Shown here: in pieces, positions 42,590-53,158 of the stretch
Numbering within the stretch: the first letter of the stretch is position 1
Layout of the letters: the number at the start of each line of letters is the position of its first letter
Assembly: GCF_032854445.1 (NCBI RefSeq)
Contig: NC_088299.1
Span: 10,719,608-10,783,607, forward strand
Source: Liolophura sinensis
Lineage: Eukaryota; Mollusca; Polyplacophora; Chitonida; Chitonidae
DNA length: 64,000 nucleotides
Direction of reading: 5' to 3'
Position numbers and translations under genes: made by a program
Notes under the pieces: model-generated
Database searches by the model: none
What the model was told of the DNA's origin: nothing
The model's input: only the letters and a program-made list of their open reading frames with translations

Positions 42590-44280
42590 ACCCGTTGTCA
42601 GCGTTCACGCACCACCCGGGTGAGAGTTCGAACCCGCACTAGGAAAAACAAATCAACCGACAGCGTTGCTACAGTCTTACATCAATTGTACTACCATGCC
42701 TGATAGCCCCGCCGCCTACAACGGGGTGGAACCGTTAACCCAGTCGGACCGTGAGCATGGGCTGAACGTGGACATGGGTGAAGGCCTGGGTTAGCCGAAA
42801 AGGAGACGCGTACCCTCCATCCTCCAGCCCGGTGTCATTTTATACCCGTAACAGGGTCATCAAGGGTGGGATCGACAGTCAGTGGCATGCGGACTTCAAG
42901 ACCGATTGAACGGGACGTGGCTCCCGACGTTTCAATCAGCGTTTGCCCGGACTACACCACAACCATCTTTAACCGTGAAAGGACATCTTGTCACCGAAGC
43001 CAAATCGCATCACAACCTAACCAACGATCCCGTTGTCCACTCCCGCTCATCCAAGTCCCCTACCACACGGCCCGAAGTCAGTTCACCTTGCTCCATCCTA
43101 ACATCCCAATATCCCAATCACCCAACCGAGTTCACCCGCCCACGACAACGACTCAACCACCCGAACAAAAAGGTGAAAACATCTCGTCATCAAAGCTAAC
43201 TCGCACCACGACCCAACCGAACGACTCCGTTGGTCCACTCCCGCTCATCCCACAGTCCGCCCTGCCACACAGCCCGACGTCAGTTAACCCCTCTCCATCC
43301 CAACATCCCAATCATCGCATCAAGTTTTCCCGCCACAACAATGACTCAAGTACCCGGATTCAGTTCAACGACGATCCAACCCGGATATCCCCCTTACACC
43401 ATCCACCCCACCATCTCCATTTCGGTGTCTTTTCCATGTGAACCATGGACACGCGATGGGGTCACCCGTTCACCTGCCTTGTTAGTGGACCCACGGCAGC
43501 GGAAAATCCGTCTTTGTCAAACCGGTCACCGACCACGCCTAAGGGTCAATTCAACCACCCCAGACCGTGTGGTGTGGTGTTACGGGGAATGGCATCACAT
43601 GTACGCCACCATGCCTTCCGTCGATTTTCAAGAAGGGCTACCTAGTCCGACAGCGTTCGACCTGGGGGAACGAACCCTGGTGATCTTAGATGACCTGATT
43701 GCCGAAGGGGTCACGGCACTCTTACCACGGGAAGTCACCATTAGGATATCAGCGGGATCTACAACGTGCAGAATCCGTTCAACAAGAGCAAAGACCATCG
43801 CACCATCAATTTAACGCTCACTATTTGAATGTTGTTCATAACCCCCCGAGATACTTCCCAGATAACCACGATAGCCAAGCAAATGGTATCGGGAAAGACC
43901 CAGTATGTGCATGAGGCACGTTGTCAGCGTTCACGCACCACCGGGTGAGAGTTCGAACCCGCATTAGGAAAAGCCTGATATCCCGGTCGCCTACAGCAGG
44001 GTGGAAACCGTTAACCCAGTCGGACCGTGAGCATGGACTGAACGTGAAGGCCTGGTTAGCCGAAAAGGACACGCGTACCCTCCACCCCCCTCCCTCCCAG
44101 CCCGGCGTCACTAATACCCGTAAGAGGGTCATCCAGGGTGGGATCGACAGTCAGTGGCATGCGGGCTTCAAGACTGATTGAACGGGACGTGGCTCCCGAC
44201 ATTTCAATCAGCGTTTGCCCGGACTACACCACAACCATCTCCAACTCGCATCACAACCCAACCGACGACCCCATTGTCCA
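42590..44280 (+). repeat. Direct duplication inside the Polinton, second copy internally shortened
   Basis: 42598-42965 (TTGTCAGCGTTCACGCACCA to the CCGGACTACACCACAACCAT region) recurs at 43919-44250. Likewise 43810-43915 (TTAACGCTCACTATTTGAAT to GTGCATGAGGC) recurs at 44290-44410. The second copy lacks the 0.8 kb that separates the two blocks in the first. The duplication splits the ATPase gene. Confidence 0.85.
42975..43385 (+). repeat. ~200-bp tandem repeat, two copies and a partial third
   Basis: ATCCCGTTGTCCACTCCCGC (about 43028) and ACTCCGTTGGTCCACTCCCG (about 43224) start equivalent blocks that continue through similar CCATCC(T/C)AACATCCCAAT. The long open frame across it (42866-43441) is a product of the C-rich repeat. 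Confidence 0.75.
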
Positions 44281-44555
44281 CTCCATCGATTTAAACGCTC
44301 ACTATTTGATGTTGTTCAACCTTCCCCCCCCCCCCCCCCGAGATACTTCACAGATAACCATGATAGCCAAGCAAATGGTACCGGGAAAGACCCAGTATGT
44401 GCATGAGGCCTTTAAAGATGCCACCTTCGAGTCGTATGGGTATTTGATAGTGGATTTTAAACAAACCATACCCGACCATCTTGGTTCGCGTACGCACCTT
44501 TTTCCGGACGAAATCCAGTGCGCCTATCTGCGCCTATGCGCCTATAAGACATAAA
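43443..44555 (+). pseudogene. Packaging ATPase (FtsK/A32-like), disrupted
   Basis: The frame shows CLVSGPT, then a lost base in the middle of the P-loop shifts the reading. Later come VWCYGEWHHMYATMP, a Walker B-like TLVILDDLIAEG and, after the duplication, GKTQYVHEAFKDAT and YGYLIVDFKQT. These are the conserved blocks of the genome-packaging ATPase of Polintons and adintoviruses, which drives DNA into the capsid. The gene is broken by the P-loop frameshift, further shifts near 43790, and an inserted direct duplication of about 370 bp between the Walker B region and the C-terminal part. It is not functional as it stands. Confidence 0.8.
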
Positions 44556-44595
44556 ACCTTCCCACGCCTCACAGGCCCAGTCGGTATACAAGGAG

Positions 44596-44945
44596 ATGCC
44601 GGTCATGTCAGTCCGACTAAGCCGCTTTGCCCCTTTGTTGAAACTCCTGGCCAATGTCGGTCCTGAGATCCAACGTACGATCCTTCATGGACCTGAACCA
44701 GCCTTTATCCGTTGCCTGTGTGAATGTGCTAAAAATGTCTTAAATGGTAACGTTCCCTTCATCCCCGCCTCAGGAGGCACGGTTGTGGACGTACAAGACA
44801 TAGCTTCGCACGCTCGTCAAAAAGATGGCCCTGGTCGAACCCCGGCTGCTAGAGGGATTGATTTACGACTTGAAATCAGCCCACCCGGTCTCCTCTACCG
44901 TCAAAGCCTTAAACACGTTGGACGAGCACGGAAGGTATTTTAAAA
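44596..44945 (+). pseudogene. Small Polinton late protein (CLCECAKNVLNGNVP motif)
   Basis: The reading begins with a basic, Leu-rich segment (LSRFAPLLKLLANV) and contains CLCECAKNVLNGNVP. I recognise this block from memory as a short protein that follows the ATPase in many invertebrate Polintons. Its function is not established. After the motif the frame shifts and an in-frame stop lies in the continuing frame near 44800, so the gene is decayed. Confidence 0.55.
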
Positions 44946-45034
44946 GACAGTGCCTTGTCCTGTGAAGACAAGATTCCACGATAGCAACACGTCCTGCAAC
45001 GCTACCTGACATTTCAAGATCAATACAAGCAACA

Positions 45035-45120
45035 AATAGCTCCATCTCCTCCTACCACCATCACCACTATCACCACCAGCACTGCCAACACCAACACCAA
45101 CAGAGCCGCCAGAACCCACG
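45035..45120 (+). repeat. CAC/CAA-rich simple sequence
   Basis: An imperfect run of CACCAY and CAACAC units lies between the small late protein and the minor capsid-like remnant. It would encode His/Thr-rich low complexity. Confidence 0.7.
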
Positions 45121-45139
45121 CGGGTCACAACACAAAACA

Positions 45140-45560
45140 ACACCCAGTAATAGCTCGCTCAACTATTTTCCGCAGAATACGTTGATGCATTACACCACAC
45201 ATCTCTCTCAACCGATTCACCCGTCCGGCGAGTGGGAATGTGGACTGGCAGAAATATAGTTCACTAGATCGTGATACAATGTTGGCCGCGACGAGGTCTG
45301 GATTGAAGGATATTACCTTGCAACCACCATCATTGCACAGGCTCTGAACACCCAACTGAGGAAGCACCCCAATGGCTTTCATAAAACCGTGGTTGATCAG
45401 ACCGTCTTTGGGTATGACAAGTATCGTCAAAAGTATACGCTGGACTTCCAGTCCATTCCCAAGCGGAATATATGCATTTCTCCATGATCGAAATCGATAT
45501 TAGGGATAACAGCGGCCACCCTGTACCATTTGAAGGTGGGAAAGAGGTAGTGACACTTTC
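45140..45560 (+). pseudogene. Minor capsid-like (penton-type) protein remnant
   Basis: Visible blocks are NYFPQNTL, GEWECGLAEI directly followed by a stop, FGYDKYRQKYTLDF, and in another frame MIEIDIRDNSGHPVPFE. These resemble, from memory, the conserved N-terminal (GEWEVGLAEI-type) and C-terminal (IEIDIRDD-type) blocks of a Polinton late protein often assigned as the minor capsid or penton. The assignment to penton is less certain than membership of the late cluster. At least two stops and one frameshift break the gene. Confidence 0.6.
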
Positions 45561-45611
45561 GCCAACGACAGGGGTTAACTCTCCTGTAATCGGCTGCGGC
45601 TTAAAAGACTG

Positions 45612-45850
45612 ACCATGACGTTGACCGACGCTCAACAACCCTACATTGCGTATTATTGCAACCAGGCTGGTGGCAGTTGATTTCCTGTCTTTCGGAGAAC
45701 GCGAATACAACGGGGTCTAATTATAGACAACGTGCTAGGGTGTCTCGTTAAAGCAACGCTGGCAGCACTGGGCTCAGGAGGAGGAGGAGGGCATGGGCTG
45801 GTGGCAAAGCTAGGTAAGACCGCAAAAGCGCTCTCGCAAAGTCAGTAGAG
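45612..45850 (+). pseudogene. Small glycine-rich Polinton late protein remnant
   Basis: The reading has AYYCNQAGGS, a stop, then PVFRRTRIQRG, a hydrophobic stretch with a run of glycines (LGSGGGGGHG), and a basic end. The YY..QAGG..PVF arrangement recurs in small proteins just before the major capsid gene in Polintons. A role like adenoviral pVI or core proteins has been suggested for such genes, but nothing here shows it. Confidence 0.5.
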
Positions 45851-45974
45851 GCAAGCAAGCTCTCAAACGCCAAGCCGTGGAAGGTAAACGTTAGGTGGTC
45901 AAAGCCGGTCGTCTGCTTGGTCAGTCGGTTGGACCATTACCTCCTGATCGCCCTATTCCTCGGCCCAATATAAA

Positions 45975-47225
45975 GCGATGTCCATCCCGACCCAGCGTCA
46001 CTCGCCCGCTGCCTGCATCACGAATGGTGGTCCCACTGAAGTTTTTATCGCCAACGGGGATCAGGACACTTACTTGGACTTGGCTAATACGTATTGTACG
46101 TGAAAGCCGGTGGCACCGACCAATCTATGATTACATGCCATGTGGCAACAAGTGGACGTCTCCATCAACGACAAGCTCATCAGCGCCTCCATCAACATGT
46201 ACCCCTATCGGGCGTATATCATGACTCTCGCCAAAACACCCACTTGGCGAGCGGTTTGTGGCGTAAGGACGCCCCTGCACACATGGACTCCACGGCGACA
46301 GGAACGACGGGTTTAAGAAACGGCAGGTCCTGGCAGAGGAGAGCAAGTTGATCTATATGAGGGCACAATATGATTTGTTGAACAATGTCTCCATTTGACT
46401 GCTCGTGGCACCTGCCAAAGACGCGTTTGCCTTAATGTCGTCGTGGCAAGTCGGGGAAGGAGAGAGTATAAGACCTGCTGGTTTCAAGACCGTGTTGGAG
46501 GAGATCACGGTGTTTGTGCGAAAAGTCAGTCCAACTTGGTGTACAGCTGGGACATTTGAAAGCTCTGGAGAAAGCCCCAGCCAAGTGCCCGATCCCTCGC
46601 GTCCTGACTAAATATTTCTTCGTGGTCCAGGGCCATACCAGCGTCAACGAACAAAACTTGTTTTGGGGGAGTCTCCCTAAACACCTGATTGTGTGAAACA
46701 CCGTACTCTCAAAACCCCTCCAGTTTTCAACATTTCTAACCTTAATTACATGGTCTTGCACGTGGGAAGACGTCAGATTCCGGCCAAGCCACTCACTCCG
46801 GACTTAAACTTGAACAATTACATGCGGTCTTACGTGAACTTGTTTACAGGCACTGGAAAAGCTGGCCTGGACCCAGGCAACGGCACCTGGCTTTGTACCT
46901 GGATTGGAGCGCTGCGACACATCACCTTTCTGGAGACTATTTTGAATCTTACAGGCTTCCATTTGTCCAAGAGGAAGTGGCGAGATGGTTAGATATCGGT
47001 TCGGACCATTGGCAATGGAACCGCCAACCTGTACAAAGCTTCGATACAGCCAGACTTTCAATACAGTGGACAATACTGTGTGTATGTCTTATTACAACGC
47101 GTTCGCGGACGCTCTTTGAACTGTATCCTTAGTACGTTTGAATCCCCACCTACCAATGTCAACGATCTGTTAGTATATGGCTGGGCGGACCGCATGATTG
47201 GTATCCAAGCCCCGTTCTTTGTTCA
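45975..47225 (+). pseudogene. Double-jelly-roll major capsid protein, fragmented
   Basis: In order, across several frames: DTYLDLANTY; QVDVSINDKLIS and NMYPYRAYIMTL; EEITVFVRKV; HLKALEKAPAKCPIPRV and NLFWGSLPKHLIV; and IPAKPLTPDLNLNNY. These are the conserved blocks of the Polinton/adintovirus major capsid protein, annotated in many invertebrate genomes as F54H12.2-like. It would form the hexameric capsomers. At least four frame changes and several stops are present. The reading becomes unrecognisable after about 46990, so the second jelly roll is incomplete or badly worn. Confidence 0.82.
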
Positions 47226-47494
47226 CTGAAATCATTTTTTTAAAATGAGATTGCATATACCAATCCAGTATATAGACTTTTGCTCCACGCTGTACATATC
47301 ATTGGGCGCACTGCATGCTTGATATCCGACTCCCAGTTTTTGTTCATGGAAATGAGATTTCACCAAAAAATTAATACTATGTGCTTGTGTGTGTTTTGTG
47401 TGTTTTTTGTACTTTTTGTTAGAATATTCTATGCTTAGATTAGACCAATCTCTCTCGAGGATATGGTTGGCCTTGAAAAGGGCCGTTGGAATAG

Positions 47495-47570
47495 GGTGGG
47501 CTGGGCTGGGTTGCTCTGGGTTGGGCTGGGCTGGTCTGGGTTGGGCTGGGCTGGTCTGGGTTGGGCTAGT
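47495..47570 (+). repeat. ~20-bp GGGCTGGGCTGG minisatellite
   Basis: About four copies of a unit containing GGTCTGGGTTGGGCTGGGCT. The + strand is G-rich with many closely spaced GGG runs, so a G-quadruplex is possible. Confidence 0.85.
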
Positions 47571-47654
47571 AGGATTGGGGGACGTCTCTAGATGTCCAGG
47601 TACGTGCTGCTCACACCGTCCTCCAGAACTTTCCGCTTGAAGTAAAAGTAACAT

Positions 47655-48181
47655 AGTCGAGGATCTACACCGGTGCACCATTAGGGGTGATACGGGGTTT
47701 GTGGACGAAGAACGTGACGCTGGTAACGGTGTCCATGACCCATTTGCTTTGGGACGTTGTTGGCATGTCGATTTTGGGGGGTCCGGGGCCTCCACGTTAC
47801 CGTTGGAGCAAGAACTCCGGTGTTGGTGCTGGGACAGAAGTACCGCAGTTGGTCCTGGTGACGCAGGATAAATCCGTAGGCCAAGCTCACACGAAAGGAT
47901 GCGGACTGGTCGAAAAAGGGTTGGTTTAAGTACTTGTTTAACTGACACTGCCCTACAACTCGACAATTGTAGTTGTCCGGTAAGGGACGACGCGGTGGAA
48001 ATGTTGGCGAATGGACTACCAGTGGCGCTGATACACTTCCCGTAGCGTCGGGTCTGGGGGTAGGGCCTCTACATGGGGTACGAGTGGGTCTGATTGAAAC
48101 GGGTCGGCATCCACACTGCCTGACGAAGAGGGTGGCAGACGCAATATTTCCCCAGTCAATCATAATGCTGATGTGCTGCAT
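47655..48181 (-). pseudogene. Polinton-associated frame on the opposite strand, unresolved
   Basis: The - strand frame starting at 48181 contains ASFRVSLAYGFILRHQ and LRYFCPSTNTG, then changes frame. I have an impression of similar blocks in uncharacterised proteins of invertebrate Polintons, but cannot name a function. It reads toward the capsid cluster, so the element would have two convergent transcription units. I do not claim it is the polymerase. Confidence 0.4.
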
Positions 48182-48303
48182 TGAAACCGGTTTGCGCTGG
48201 TACTTTTCTAAACAATAGCAGAATTCTTCTGACTAACCCGAGTCACTTGTTTACAACTCATTCTGCTCTATCATCATCACATCACCACAGCTGTATTTTC
48301 ATC

Positions 48304-48319
48304 GGCCTTTTTCAGGGCC
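48304..48319 (+). promoter_or_regulatory. Histone-type mRNA 3' stem-loop
   Basis: GGCCTTTTTCAGGGCC forms a 6-bp stem with a 4-base TTTC loop (one G-U pair) and is followed at once by ACCCA. Stem length, loop and flank match the metazoan replication-dependent histone 3' end. A purine-rich CGAAAGATA lies about 12 bases later, where a U7-binding downstream element is expected. No histone gene was found upstream on the + strand within the window. Confidence 0.6.
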
Positions 48320-48329
48320 ACCCATATCT

Positions 48330-49650
48330 TTCGAAAGATACATGTTTAAGTCTGACTACTTGTGGTTTATCTGTGTCATCATCACAGGGTTATGCGGGTG
48401 CACTTAACACGACCTCGGGTGCATGACTTTGGTCAGTGCACCTGGCCCGCATGCTACAACACTGTTGCTAGTACTACAACACAGACGCTTCCAGAACATC
48501 GCGAACCTTCTGCAACACCATAAATTCATCATCATTACGTCATCGCACGCGCACAACTCCCTCCACCCATCACAACGTCCCATTTACTTCCCCACCCCGA
48601 CTCCGCCGCCAAACAGAGTTTACTCACGTCGCTGCCTCCCCCGCTGCCCCTACCCATAAGAATAATCCAGGATTTACTCCCCGGCTTCCCCCACCCAGAA
48701 GAATAACTCAGGCTGTATTGCATTTAATCTCGCAAAACCTTGTAATATCTTATTCGGACAGTTCCGAATACGACAGCATACCTCTTACAAGGCATGTCTT
48801 TACACTTGCTTAGACTAAGCCTCGTCACCGGTGTCATCGCGCGGAACTATTTATTCAGCATTCACCAACAAAATTTTCAGGTGTTAATTAGAATCATGTA
48901 CACACTTCAGCTAAAGAGAACGCATGTGTATAAAATATTATTAAAAACAAAGGTTGAGTTGCAATAGGTGTCCGTGTGTCCTCCAGGCAAAAAGTGGAGC
49001 CACCAAACACAGAGACTATATGTCCGTACATCGTCCAGAGTATCGAGCAAGCGGGTCCTTGTTGAATCACATGGAGCTTAGTGGCAGAAATGCTGATTTT
49101 TTGTCGATTTCTGAAGATCCGTGTGGTACAGGGCACTGAAACTATCATAGTTGAGGACCAAACAAATTTTGATTACTTTTTTTTAGAGTTTTATTTTCTT
49201 TTCTGTTTGTTTATGATATAATCTTATTTCTTTAAGGCATATCTCGTTCGAGTTAAATTTTCTTTGTTTTACAGCTCCAGCACGGTCTCGCCGTGTTTTG
49301 TCACAAACTGAGTGCTGATGAGTGATTCAGAGTAGCTATGACATCATCGCAAATGAACGAATACTGATTACATCTTGACATGTGCACGTTAGTATCCCCC
49401 AGTGTGCGTAGAATGTTATGTTCGTGTACCAGAAGTTGTGCTTGTCACGTGATGAAGTCGTTGGGCAAATCTTGATTGGCTGGAATCTATATGGAACCAA
49501 ATCCATATGATCTCTTTTCAAATATTATTTGAAGTCAGTCAGCCGACATTTTGTACTACATAAATGCCGGCTAACCTTGGTATGGAAATAATAGAAAGTG
49601 TCTAAAACCTCGGACAGGTGAGAGTTTTGTTGATTAAAAAATCTTGGCGA
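48330..49650. other. No recognisable gene
   Basis: C-rich sequence to about 48700, then AT-rich. A - strand frame at 48894-49148 and its + shadow were examined and no motif recognised. Confidence 0.45.
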
Positions 49651-49659
49651 AAAGGTATA

Positions 49660-49922
49660 AGATTTATTTATTTATTTACTTGATTGGTGTTTTACGCCGT
49701 GCTCAAGAATATTTCTCTTATACGACGGCGACCAGCATTATGAAACCGGGCACAGCCCGGGGGAAACCCACGACCATCCCCAGGTTGCTGACAGACCTTC
49801 CCATTTACGGCCGAAGAGGAAGCCAGCATGAACTGGAGTTGAACTCACAGCGACCGCATTGGTGAGAGGCTCCTGGGTCATTACGCTACGCTTCGCTAGC
49901 CAACTGAGCCACGGAGGCCCCA
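49660..49922 (-). mobile_element. SINE family A, full length
   Basis: The tail TTTATTTATTTACTTGATTG, body (TCAAGAATATTTCTCTTATA, AACCCACGACCATCCCCAGG, GGAAGCCAGCATGAACTGGA) and the reversed tRNA head ending GCCACGGAGGCCCC are all present. This is the best - strand copy. Confidence 0.92.
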
Positions 49923-50439
49923 AGATGACAGGTAGTGTTGAAGCTAAGAGTGATGTCCCAATGACGCCGCTACGTGGGCTACGCATTCCAGCTACTAGGA
50001 TGGAAAGACGTTGACGGTTTAAGTATGCATTTCTCTGAATGTGGAGAAGGTAGGCAGCAGTTAAATGCTTACTAACCAAAGATCATTTATACAGAACGAA
50101 GTATTAAAATTGTCGCTGATCGGAAATTAACTGTGGTCTGTGACCATGCCATTCGCCGAGCAGGAGAATTTCCTGGCCAATACAACACCGCTTCTGATAA
50201 CACTATGAGCTAATTAACTGCGGTCGTGCAGGTAAAACCTCGCAGCATTCCCTGAAAGGCAGGAAATCCTATATGGTATGGCCCTAAAAGAGTTTAGTGT
50301 ATTCCAGGAGTGTTGTTGGGATCGGATTTTATTGAACTAACGTATCGTCAAAAAGCCGTTAAAGTGCAAGACCCAGTTTTGTTGTCCGGAGGCGGAAGTG
50401 TTCATGTGTAGACATCTAGCTCACCTCCAATAAACACCC

Positions 50440-50670
50440 GAGGCTTTCACCAATGGGAGACTCTTAAGTAAATCTTAAATTGTCAACATTTTTAAGTGTT
50501 AAAATGACACATTATCTTGTGCTGTTGAGTGTCTTGATTTTAAAATGTTACACCGTGTAATGACAGTTTGCAAATTGTACTGTAATGTCAGATTATAAAG
50601 TTTTTAACAACTATAAAAATACCATTACATTACAATATTTTCTTACTATTTTGTAACATTTCAAAATGTG
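50440..50670. repeat. AT-rich imperfect palindrome, possible MITE
   Basis: TTTTAAGTGTTAAAATGACAC with TTTTAAAATGTTACA on the left faces TTTGTAACATTTCAAAATGTG on the right. Its borders and family are unclear. Confidence 0.3.
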
Positions 50671-50689
50671 TTCACCTAACATGAGGCTG

Positions 50690-50932
50690 ACTCCGTGACC
50701 GACTGGTTAGCGTGCTAGAAAAAAAATCTATGGCTCAGGAGCCTCTCACAAATACGGCTGCTTTCAGTTTAAGTCAAGCTTATGCTGGCTTCGTCTCAGG
50801 CAGAACATGGGGAAGTCTGCTGGCAACCTGCTGATACCCGGTTTCCTTCCACCATAACGCTGGCCGGCGTCGTATAAGTTTAATATTCTTGAGTACAGCT
50901 TAAAACACCAATGAAATAAACAAACCTGATAT
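50690..50932 (+). mobile_element. SINE family A, diverged
   Basis: The head CTCCGTGACCGACTGGTTAG, middle GCTTATGCTGGCTTCGTCTC and end TTAATATTCTTGAGTACAGC are present, with an A run inserted in the tRNA part. Confidence 0.82.
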
Positions 50933-51734
50933 AATAAATACTTCCCCTCCTCCATCATCGCATCCCAAAATATTACATCCAGCATTTCAGTTTTAAGAGA
51001 GCAACATTGTCAAAAAGTAGACTATGCCACACTATAGTATCAAGAAAGGGACATTATCGTAAGCCCAATGACTATAGGTCTACGTGATACCATGAATATA
51101 ATGAAAGACGGAGTGAGACCAGAGCAGAGGCGACAGTGCGAAAGCGGGCAGTTGGTCACAGGCAAACATTGGTAACAAAAGATCGATATTTCTTCAATAA
51201 ACCATTAACAACGCCACACCTTACACATTGTCCACCATATTTATACCATGCTTGCAACTATTAAACCGCATTCACAGGGTGCGGTTTTTGGCATCCACGC
51301 GTCCAATTGTACAGGTTATTTCATAAAATTTGTAAAATTCGACAAATTGCATAGCGTGATTTTGTCTTATTTTCACTCCTCTAGTCGAATTTGACAAATA
51401 TGAGGATTTGGCCGAAGGCTGCTCCATAAATCTGACAATTACCCTTATAAACCAGCCAATTCGACAGAGGTCGTCGTCATTGTCATGTTTTCTCCGGACA
51501 TGTTGGATTTATGTTACATCTTTTATCGTTGTTTGTACGAGAACAGTATTGATTTTCGAATAGGAGACGAACTGCCTTTGTACAGGGCTTTATTGAAGGC
51601 TATCACGTCGTGAACACGGGCAGTTGAATACGATGCGATGAATTCCTTGGATGACAATGAATAGACTTCACAATGCTATCTGTCTACGCTTTTGTGTAAA
51701 GAAAAACAATTTCTGCCAACACTCGTAATCAATA

Positions 51735-52030
51735 CATTGCACGCATCGCTCTCTTCGTTCGCTTTGCATGACTGCCACCACTCGCAAAATTTGTACAGAA
51801 ATCTTGAACAACGTCGTTGTGAGTGGGGCCATGGTGATGAGGCAGGAAATGGTGTCAGAAAACACAAAAGTTCTGAATCGACCTTTGTGGAAAAATTAAT
51901 GTTTTATAAACATGCATACTCTGTACCTAACGTGCGTGCATGATTCTAGCCAACACATGATACAATTTTTTTGACGAATGCTGGTTAAATATTTTCGCGC
52001 GAGGATAACATTGGTGAGGCTAAGTGTAAA
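51735..52030 (+). repeat. Dispersed repeat F, copy 2
   Basis: ACTGCCACCACTCGCAAAAT, GTACAGAAATCTTGAAC, GGTGTCAGAAAACACAAAAG and GGTGAGGCTAAG align with 2975-3230 in order. Confidence 0.65.
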
Positions 52031-52039
52031 GCATTCTCC

Positions 52040-52165
52040 TTACAGTGAATGTTTCGCTCCCTAAATTCTCTTTACATCATTGCCACCACCAGCAAACTTT
52101 GTACAGAAATCTTGAACAATGTCCATATCACTGGGGTCAGAGGAAGAAAACATATATATGCCTTA
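52040..52165 (+). repeat. Dispersed repeat F, copy 3 (short)
   Basis: ATTGCCACCACCAGCAAACT and GTACAGAAATCTTGAACAAT repeat copy 2 only about 300 bp downstream, so the two are in tandem. Confidence 0.6.
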
Positions 52166-52519
52166 ACTTTTGTTTCTATTAATACTTAAAGAAAGTTCTC
52201 TAATATGACAATATGCTTCAAATGGAAAGCTTTCCCGCCTAATGTAATTCGAATCTGCGCTATATAGTTTATTTTTCAATTGTTTCCTTTTTGATAACTT
52301 TTTGTGGGAATACTAGTAACGTAGTATCCATGCTTAGCAAGAGAACAACGATAAATCCATCTTGGACCTTGGTCGCCTTTGGGCAGAAAAAGCCCCCCGT
52401 CGTTGACTTTTAGATTAAAAGGGATGGCAAGGCTTTTGTATTGGTATAAGCCGATATTTGCATGCTCTGTCAAAGTGGGATGTCTTTTGTGGTAATCAGC
52501 TGGATGGTGTTCCATTTAT

Positions 52520-52748
52520 ATCTATATTTATTTGATTGGTGTTTTACGACAGCCAGCATTACGGCTTGAAGGAAATTGGGTAGGGCCCACGGGAAGCCCT
52601 TGACCATCCGCAGGTTGCTGGGGACCACCCCACTTACGACCGGAGAGCAAGCCAGCTAGCGATGGACTTGGACTTACAGCGATCGCATTGGTGAGACATT
52701 TCTGGATGATTCTTCTGCACTAGCACTCTAACCACCAGGCCCCAATGC
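52520..52748 (-). mobile_element. SINE family A, internally deleted near the tail
   Basis: ATTTGATTGGTGTTTTACGA joins directly to CAGCCAGCATTACGGC, so the CTCAAGAATATT block is missing. TGACCATCCGCAGGTTGCTG and the head to 52744 are present. A C run of about 13 follows. Confidence 0.8.
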
Positions 52749-52911
52749 CCCCCCCCCCCCCACTCCACAGGAAAATGTTCCATTGAGTGAGGTAGCACTT
52801 AACCATGCCTCGAGAGGATATACTTGGGGTAAAATAGGTGGCCCTTCCTAACCGCCTTCATTGGATTTAAAGGAGACAACAGAGTCCTGATGGTACATCT
52901 TATTTGGATCT

Positions 52912-53158
52912 GGGGGCCTCCGTGGCTCAGTCGGTTAGTGCGCTAGCGCAGCGGAATGACCCAGGAGCCTCTCACCAATGTGGTCGCTGTGAGTTCAACT
53001 CCAGCTCATGTTGGCTTCCTCTCAGGCCGTAAGTGGGGATCCTCGTGGGTTTCCCCCGGGCTCTGCCCGGTTTCCTCCCACCATAATGATGGCCGCCGTC
53101 GTATAAGTGAAATATTCTTGAGTACGGCGTAAAACACCAATCAAAATAAATAAAATTT
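52912..53158 (+). mobile_element. SINE family A, full-length reference copy
   Basis: This is the clearest + strand copy. The tRNA-like head has an A box (TGGCTCAGTCGGTTAGTGC) and a B box (GAGTTCAACTCCA). The body has CGTGGGTTTCCCCCGGGCTC, then ATGGCCGCCGTCGTATAAGT, and the end is GTAAAACACCAATCAAAATA. It abuts the reverse-transcriptase fragment at 53161, which suggests insertion into that element. Confidence 0.93.

Larger units (their letters stand above)
42190..48200. mobile_element. Decayed Polinton/Maverick (adintovirus-like) element
   Basis: Recognisable remains occur in this + strand order: FtsK/A32-type packaging ATPase, a small late protein, a minor capsid-like protein, a small glycine-rich protein and the double-jelly-roll major capsid protein. 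A - strand frame follows at the right end. This order and these families fit endogenous Polinton/Maverick or adintovirus elements of invertebrates. Every gene has stops or frameshifts, so this is a fossil. The integrase, the protease and a clear family B polymerase were not recognised. Terminal inverted repeats were not found, so both borders are approximate. The segment is richer in GC than its flanks. Confidence 0.8.

Noticed and set aside
42190..43440. Adenain-type protease or integrase of the Polinton
   Set aside because: Position would allow it, but no catalytic motif was recognisable in any frame.
42866..43441. 191-residue open frame on the + strand
   Set aside because: It runs across the C-rich ~200-bp tandem repeat. 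No motif is visible, and the repeat copies show no sign of codon-position constraint.
47232..47966. 244-residue open frame on the - strand
   Set aside because: Its Pro-rich part is the reverse of the GGGCTGG minisatellite and the rest is out of frame with the block that looks conserved. It is a composition artefact.
47900..48300. Histone gene upstream of the stem-loop
   Set aside because: Three + strand frames were read and none shows a histone C-terminus or fold motif.
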